Positions 4,256 to 8,507 of a stretch of DNA of 8,507 nt are shown one piece after another (position 1 is the stretch's first letter; each line of letters begins with the position of its first letter). The notes under the pieces were generated by a model. The model made no database searches. It was not told where the DNA came from and was given only the letters and a program-made list of their open reading frames with translations. The stretch spans positions 1 to 8,507 of the forward strand of contig JALZUH010000089.1 in assembly GCA_023301645.1 (NCBI GenBank), written 5' to 3'. The position numbers and the translations under genes were made by a program. This stretch comes from Akkermansiaceae bacterium (GTDB lineage: Bacteria; Verrucomicrobiota; Verrucomicrobiia; Verrucomicrobiales; Akkermansiaceae).

Positions 4256-6784
4256 ATGCCCTTTACCACCTTCGCGATGACACCCGAACAGGCTATTCCA
4301 CGCTACATGCGGCTAGCATGTGCGAGTCTGTTTTTGGCACTCAGTTATCTGCCATTATCGGCTCAGGGTTGGCCTGCCTTTGACGATAGCGCACCCGTCT
4401 TTGAAGAAGGCAATACTGAGGTATTTACCATACCTAGTAGTATTCTTATCGAGCATAATGGATCGATCGAGTTCAACCCCGATGCCAACTCCGCCACCTA
4501 CATCGGAGACTTCCATCTCAGTGATAATAATGACATTAAAATAAAGGCTCGTAAGGCTATACTACAAAAATCCCCCAGCTCCGATAAGCTCACTGCCCGA
4601 CTCACAGGCAACACCTCGATCACTCAGCCAGCAGTCACACTCAGTAGTGGTGTGGTCCAAGCTGGCATCCAACTCTTTGCCGATCAAGCCCGCCTCAACA
4701 CAGAGGCCAAAACTATCACTCTTGATGGAAATGTCAGCATTTACCAAGGTGCCCAGCTACACCGTGGCGCACACGCTGTCTATAACTACGGTAATAGAAA
4801 ACTCGATACCCAAGGCCTTGCCAGTGGATTAGGGCCTCTGCTACTAGAATCCGACCGCTTCCGCAAGGTCACTCAGAATGGTGAAGACGTCTATGTAGGG
4901 GAAAATGCTGGTCTTACCACCCATGATGTTGCCGAGCCTAACTTCTGGATCCGCTCAGACCGCACCACCATCTACCCCGGTGAGAAAGTGACCTTCAAAA
5001 ACATGCGCCTCTATGCGGGGGGGAAGAAAATCTTTTGGCTCCCCTACTTAGCGCAGCCTCTTGATTCAGAGCTCGGCTACCACTTCCTGCCAGGTGCACG
5101 CTCCAGCTGGGGAGCATTTTTGCTCAATCGCTATGGCATCATGCTAGGCGGAAAAGAGAACGAGCTTACCGGAAAGCGTGAAGACGCATGGTTACTCTCA
5201 CGCTGGCATTTTGACCTTCGTAGCAGAAGGGGCGTAGGATTAGGCTTCGACCTCGCAGACACACGCACCAAAGGTGACGCGTTCACTGGACTAAAGACCT
5301 ATTACATCCACGATCTCGATCCCCTCTTTGAGCAATCCTCAGAAATCCGTGAGCCTATTAGTGATAATCGCTGGAAACTAGAGCTAAAACATCGCATCCA
5401 CCTTGCCGAAGATTCTGACTCTCAGACCACACTCAAATTCAACCTCACCGCACTCAGTGATCGTTTCTACCTAGAGGACTTCGAAGAGTCTACCTTCAGA
5501 ACCAACCCTAACCCGGATAACGAAATCGCACTCATTCACCGTAATTCCAAATCCAGCTCCCTAGCAGGTATCCAAGCACGTCTCCGAGTCAACGACTTCT
5601 ACCAGACCGACAGCCGCCTCCCTCATCTCTTCTATGATCAAGCCAAGCGCCCGATCCTACGCACAGACAAGATCAACACAGGCATCCTCTACGAAAGCCA
5701 AAGCTCATGGGGTATATTCCAAGAAGACCTCGCAGACTTCACTGAAGATGATCTCAGAGACGAAGCCTCCAGACTAGCTCCTGGTAGTGGTCGGCTCAGT
5801 GCCATTGAAGGACTACTCGAAGAAAATGGATACAATCGACTCCATACCTACCACGAGCTGAGCAAACCGTTCAAAGTTGGGAACTTCCTTTCCCTAAACC
5901 CTCATGTCGGAGCTGGTTTCACCCACTACTCATCACTAGACAACGGTGCTGACTCCTTCAACAGAAGCTACTTCTCATTCGGCATCGATGCATCCTTTAA
6001 GCTATCTCGAGCTTATCCTAATATTACTAACAAAAAATGGGGTATTGACGGATTACTTCACGTCATAGAGCCCTACGCCAACTTTTCTGAACTCGCGGCC
6101 GATGACCCCAACAGCGACTTCAGAGGCATTCAAACACTCATCCCCTCGACCAGGCCTCGCCCACTCGAAGTTGGTAGATTCACCGCCATTGATGATCTCT
6201 CAAACTGGTCGATCATCCGCTTAGGAGTTAGGAATAATCTACTCACCAAGAGAAATGACGACACCCACTCGTGGCTGAGCACCAATACCTATATTGATGG
6301 TTTTTTCAATGATCCTGAATTCAACCGTGACTTCTCAAACTTCTATAATGACATCATCTGGCAGCCACTGCCGTGGATGAGCCTCAGTCTTGAAACACAG
6401 TTCCCCATTACCTCAAGTAATGCCGACTTCCGCGAATTCTCAGGCAATTTTAACTTCATGCCCAATGACTCACTTGAGCTACGTATAGGCTACAGAGAGC
6501 TCGATAATCACCCTACCCTCCAAGATAGCCGCAGCCTCAGAGTCCGCGCATACCAACGCATCAGTGACACTTGGGGTGTCGGCACCTTCCACCGCTGGGA
6601 ACTCGACGACAACACCCTCGAAATCCAAGAATATAATATCTACCGCAACTTCGATAGCTGGACTGCCTCTGCGGGTATCTTTGCCAATGACTTCAGAAAC
6701 CGCACAGAATTTGGCGTGCTCTTTAACTTCACTCTAAGAGCCTTCCCCTCACTCAGTTTACCACTTGCTGGATCTACTCAATAA
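4256..6784 (+). CDS. lptD: LPS-assembly protein LptD-like (OstA family) outer-membrane protein
   Basis: LptD inserts lipopolysaccharide into the outer leaflet of the outer membrane. At 842 residues this is close to the usual length. It has a signal peptide ending near LPLSA-Q (residue 36), then an LptA/OstA-like periplasmic beta domain (about 60-190) with repeated 'xxADxAxxxxxxxxxxLxGNVxIxQ' strands. Next comes the conserved junction PNFWIRSDRTTIYPGEKV...KNMRLYAGGKKIFWLPYL (about 228-265). A long C-terminal region (270-830) follows, rich in alternating aromatic and polar residues as expected for a large beta-barrel, ending in EFGVLFNFTLRAF plus 12 residues. The mature protein contains no cysteine, so it cannot form the two disulfides of E. 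coli LptD. The start is uncertain: ATG 4256 gives a 17-residue extension before MRLACASLF, and ATG 4307 would give a compact signal peptide. No lipobox is present. It begins 21 bp after the preceding small gene, possibly in one operon. A related OstA-like barrel protein with another cargo is the main alternative. Confidence 0.82.
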   Translation: MPFTTFAMTPEQAIPRYMRLACASLFLALSYLPLSAQGWPAFDDSAPVFEEGNTEVFTIPSSILIEHNGSIEFNPDANSATYIGDFHLSDNNDIKIKARKAILQKSPSSDKLTARLTGNTSITQPAVTLSSGVVQAGIQLFADQARLNTEAKTITLDGNVSIYQGAQLHRGAHAVYNYGNRKLDTQGLASGLGPLLLESDRFRKVTQNGEDVYVGENAGLTTHDVAEPNFWIRSDRTTIYPGEKVTFKNMRLYAGGKKIFWLPYLAQPLDSELGYHFLPGARSSWGAFLLNRYGIMLGGKENELTGKREDAWLLSRWHFDLRSRRGVGLGFDLADTRTKGDAFTGLKTYYIHDLDPLFEQSSEIREPISDNRWKLELKHRIHLAEDSDSQTTLKFNLTALSDRFYLEDFEESTFRTNPNPDNEIALIHRNSKSSSLAGIQARLRVNDFYQTDSRLPHLFYDQAKRPILRTDKINTGILYESQSSWGIFQEDLADFTEDDLRDEASRLAPGSGRLSAIEGLLEENGYNRLHTYHELSKPFKVGNFLSLNPHVGAGFTHYSSLDNGADSFNRSYFSFGIDASFKLSRAYPNITNKKWGIDGLLHVIEPYANFSELAADDPNSDFRGIQTLIPSTRPRPLEVGRFTAIDDLSNWSIIRLGVRNNLLTKRNDDTHSWLSTNTYIDGFFNDPEFNRDFSNFYNDIIWQPLPWMSLSLETQFPITSSNADFREFSGNFNFMPNDSLELRIGYRELDNHPTLQDSRSLRVRAYQRISDTWGVGTFHRWELDDNTLEIQEYNIYRNFDSWTASAGIFANDFRNRTEFGVLFNFTLRAFPSLSLPLAGSTQ

Positions 6785-6862
6785 CAGCCTCGGCCTACTC
6801 ACTAGCCTATTCTGCCCCTACCCCATCTAAAATAAACCAAGTTCACTGCTCAGACACACTTT

Positions 6863-7510
6863 ATGAAAAACATCACCACTAAACAACTCCTCGAAACCCT
6901 AGAGCAACGCTACGCAACTAAGGGATTTGACCCTGCTAAGAAAATATCAGACGAGGACGCCCAAGCTCTCTTCCAAAGTCTCGTGCTCACCCCGTCCTCC
7001 TTCGGATTACAGCCATGGAAGTTTATCAGCATCACCGACCAAGCCACCAAAGACGCACTCGTAGAGCACTCATGGGGGCAGCAGCAGGTCGTTGACTGCT
7101 CACACATGATCGTCCTCTGTGCCAAAAAAGAAACCACACCAGAAGACATTGAAGCATGGCTCATGAGACTTGCAGAAGTCAGAAATGTTTCTCGCGAAAG
7201 CCTCGATGGCTACGCCGCCATGATGCAGGGCTTCTTCTCACACATGACGACAGAGCAGCAGCTCTCGTGGGCAAAAAACCAAGTCTACATTGCCCTCGGC
7301 CAGCTCATGACAGCAGCAGCCTTAATAGGCATTGACGCCTGCCCGATGGAAGGCATCGCCCCTCCAGAATACGACCGTATCCTTAAGCTCGAAGGCACAG
7401 ACTACGCCACTGTAGTCGCATGCCCCATTGGCTACCGCTCCGCAGATGACAAATACGCAGAAGCACCCAAGGTCAGATTCCCCAACGAGCATATCCTACA
7501 AAGCATCTAA
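6863..7510 (+). CDS. NAD(P)H-dependent nitroreductase, NfsB-type
   Basis: This 215-residue flavoprotein is close in length and motif order to E. coli NfsB (217 residues), which uses FMN and NAD(P)H for two-electron reduction of nitroaromatics, quinones and similar compounds. Visible motifs are RYATKGFDPAKK (16-27, matching the FMN-phosphate-binding RHSTKAFD of NfsB), LTPSSFGLQPWKF (42-54), DCSHMIVLCAK (78-88), NQVYIALGQLMTAAA (139-153), GIDACPMEG (156-164), and a C-terminal VACPIGYRSADDKYA...PKVRFP (185-207) that supplies the basic FMN-contacting residues. It should act as a cytosolic homodimer. The physiological substrate is unknown. It could equally be annotated as a dihydropteridine reductase-like oxidoreductase. 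It follows lptD after 78 bp with no visible terminator between them, so read-through is possible. It converges on mtnP across a strong bidirectional terminator. There is no Shine-Dalgarno before the ATG. Confidence 0.92.
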   Translation: MKNITTKQLLETLEQRYATKGFDPAKKISDEDAQALFQSLVLTPSSFGLQPWKFISITDQATKDALVEHSWGQQQVVDCSHMIVLCAKKETTPEDIEAWLMRLAEVRNVSRESLDGYAAMMQGFFSHMTTEQQLSWAKNQVYIALGQLMTAAALIGIDACPMEGIAPPEYDRILKLEGTDYATVVACPIGYRSADDKYAEAPKVRFPNEHILQSI

Positions 7511-7525
7511 AGCGCCCCTCAATAA

Positions 7526-7547
7526 GCCCACCAACTAGATAGTGGGC
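7526..7547 (+). repeat. Short hairpin before the main terminator
   Basis: GCCCAC (7526-7531) pairs with GTGGGC (7542-7547) around a 10-nt loop, 15 bp after the nitroreductase stop. No T-run follows, so on its own it is not a terminator. It may protect the transcript 3' end or cooperate with the adjacent stem. The GGG at 7544-7546 could instead pair with CCC at 7549-7551. Confidence 0.4.
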
Positions 7548-7594
7548 ACCCATAAAAAAGCTGTGACACCATCCATGTCACAGCTTTTTTGGGT
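7548..7594. terminator. Strong bidirectional rho-independent terminator between convergent genes
   Basis: AAAAAAGCTGTGACA (7554-7568) and TGTCACAGCTTTTTT (7576-7590) form a perfect 15-bp stem with a 7-nt loop. ACCC (7548-7551) and GGGT (7591-7594) add four pairs beyond a 2-nt bulge. Each strand ends the GC-containing part of the stem with six T, so it should terminate the nitroreductase transcript (+) and the mtnP transcript (-). The mtnP stop codon at 7595-7597 directly adjoins it. Confidence 0.93.
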
Positions 7595-8458
7595 TTAAAC
7601 ATACTTCTCAAGCACAGGCCCAAGCCTGCCAATGGTATCCTCTGGCCAATACTCCCGAGGTGTCATAATCGCAGATGCTAAGGCATCATGCTCAGGCCAG
7701 CTGGCAACCTCAGGAATGGCCGCCACCGCTCGTGCCACGATCTCCTGAGCATTAGCCGCATTAGCATGCACATTAGCGATCACGCTATCCACGCTCACAT
7801 CATCTTCCTCTTCGTGCCAGCAATCATAATCTGTCACCATACACAATGTCGCCAGAGCGATCTCAGCCTCTCTAGCAAGCTTAGCCTCGGGTAAATTGGT
7901 CATCCCCACCACATCAAAGCCCAGCTGGCGATTCGCCTCACTTTCCGCTCTCGTAGAAAAAGCAGGCCCATCCATATTCACATACGTCCCACCATCATGA
8001 GTCACGCACCCTTGCTCCACACAAGACGAACGGAGTAACTCACGAAGCCCCTCACTCACAGGATCACCAAAGCCAACATGAGCCACAATGCCACCACCAA
8101 AAAACGTATGCTCATCACGGCGGCTCGTGCGGTCAAAATACTGATCGGGAAGCACAATATCACGCGGAGCATACTCCTGCCTCAGACTCCCCACCGCAGT
8201 CACACAAATCAACCACCTCACCCCCACACTTCGCAGTGCCCAGATATTAGCACGATGATTAATCTCATGAGGGAGAATCTTATGCCCACGGCCATGCCTT
8301 GGTATAAACCACACCTGACGCCCAGCTATCTCACCACCAATCAGCGCATCAGAAGGCTTACCAAAAGGAGTATCCACCCAGCGCTCCTCACTCTGCACAA
8401 AGCCCTTCATTTCATAAAGGCCACTACCACCAATCACACCTACTGCATTCGTCGTCAT
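7595..8458 (-). CDS. mtnP: S-methyl-5'-thioadenosine phosphorylase
   Basis: This is a cytosolic enzyme of the methionine salvage pathway that phosphorolyses 5'-methylthioadenosine, the by-product of polyamine synthesis, to adenine and 5-methylthioribose 1-phosphate. The 287 residues match human MTAP closely across its length. Shared motifs are GVIGGSGLYE (7-16, phosphate-binding Ser12), DTPFGKPSDALI (29-40), RHGRGHKILPHEINHRANIWAL (54-75), TAVGSLR (87-93), DQYFDRT (105-111), GPAFSTRAE (164-172), MTNLPEAKLAREAEI (186-200) and TDYDCW (209-214). The two Asp of TDYDCW contact the adenine base and separate MTAP from guanine/hypoxanthine-preferring PNPs. The ATG start puts the beta-strand of the GGSG motif at its usual distance from the N-terminus. 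No other methionine-salvage gene is in the window. The 49 bp upstream contain no promoter I would defend. Confidence 0.96.
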   Translation of the reverse strand: MTTNAVGVIGGSGLYEMKGFVQSEERWVDTPFGKPSDALIGGEIAGRQVWFIPRHGRGHKILPHEINHRANIWALRSVGVRWLICVTAVGSLRQEYAPRDIVLPDQYFDRTSRRDEHTFFGGGIVAHVGFGDPVSEGLRELLRSSCVEQGCVTHDGGTYVNMDGPAFSTRAESEANRQLGFDVVGMTNLPEAKLAREAEIALATLCMVTDYDCWHEEEDDVSVDSVIANVHANAANAQEIVARAVAAIPEVASWPEHDALASAIMTPREYWPEDTIGRLGPVLEKYV

Positions 8459-8507
8459 AGCTCACAGATACTGCTAGAAAGACAAATCGCAAACTAAAAT
8501 GCAGCCA

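Noticed and set aside
4307..4324. Lipoprotein lipobox at the LptD N-terminus (Cys22)
   Set aside because: The cysteine precedes the hydrophobic core, and the residues before it (RLA) do not fit a lipobox. A signal peptidase I site near LSA-Q fits better.
746..6803. GCCTACTCACT repeated at 746-756 and 6793-6803
   Set aside because: Several chance 11-mer repeats are expected in a window of this length, and the two copies have no shared context.
8078..8497. 139-residue open frame on the plus strand, antisense to mtnP
   Set aside because: It is rich in His, Thr, Pro and Ser from the reverse-frame codons of mtnP, shows no recognisable motif and lies entirely opposite a well-matched enzyme gene.

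Overview
The window looks like a housekeeping stretch of a Gram-negative bacterial chromosome, most likely from the Verrucomicrobia. Four observations point that way. The truncated first gene ends in the C-terminal module (a 'GDGDxDNxSNLLEYAFGGD' core followed by a beta-rich tail) that is typical of secreted verrucomicrobial proteins. The recA upstream region carries two adjacent near-matches to the verrucomicrobial LexA motif TGTTC-N4-GAACA. An LptD-type outer-membrane protein implies an LPS-bearing outer membrane. Clear Shine-Dalgarno sequences are almost absent. The genus cannot be read from the sequence alone.

Layout: (1) 1-672, 3' end of a gene for a large secreted or surface protein (+). 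(2) 673-942, a non-coding stretch with the recA terminator, a 10-bp long-range inverted repeat and a TATAAT box on the minus strand; it may be a structured 3' UTR or encode a small RNA. (3) 943-2118, recA (-), with an unusual Lys/Ser/Ala/Thr-rich N-terminal extension. (4) 2119-2284, a divergent promoter region with tandem LexA-box-like sites. (5) 2285-2896, a glyoxalase II-like metallo-beta-lactamase-fold hydrolase (+). (6) 3036-4234, three small membrane-protein genes (+) resembling the enterobacterial yqjD-yqjE-yqjK set. The first encodes six in-register 11-residue repeats, and the second and third overlap by 19 bp. (7) 4256-6784, an LptD/OstA-family outer-membrane LPS-assembly protein (+), 21 bp after the third small gene. 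(8) 6863-7510, an NfsB-type nitroreductase (+). (9) 7526-7594, a hairpin plus a strong bidirectional terminator. (10) 7595-8458, S-methyl-5'-thioadenosine phosphorylase mtnP (-), convergent with the nitroreductase gene.

How the genes relate: recA is probably under SOS control through the divergent region, and the hydrolase gene could share that control. The three small genes and lptD are tightly spaced on one strand and all concern the envelope, so they may be co-transcribed. The nitroreductase and mtnP are independent metabolic genes. I see no mobile element, CRISPR array, tRNA or rRNA and no broken gene. I also see no strong candidate for a wholly new system. The best leads are the tandem LexA sites, the hendecad-repeat membrane module next to lptD, and the possible small RNA behind recA.
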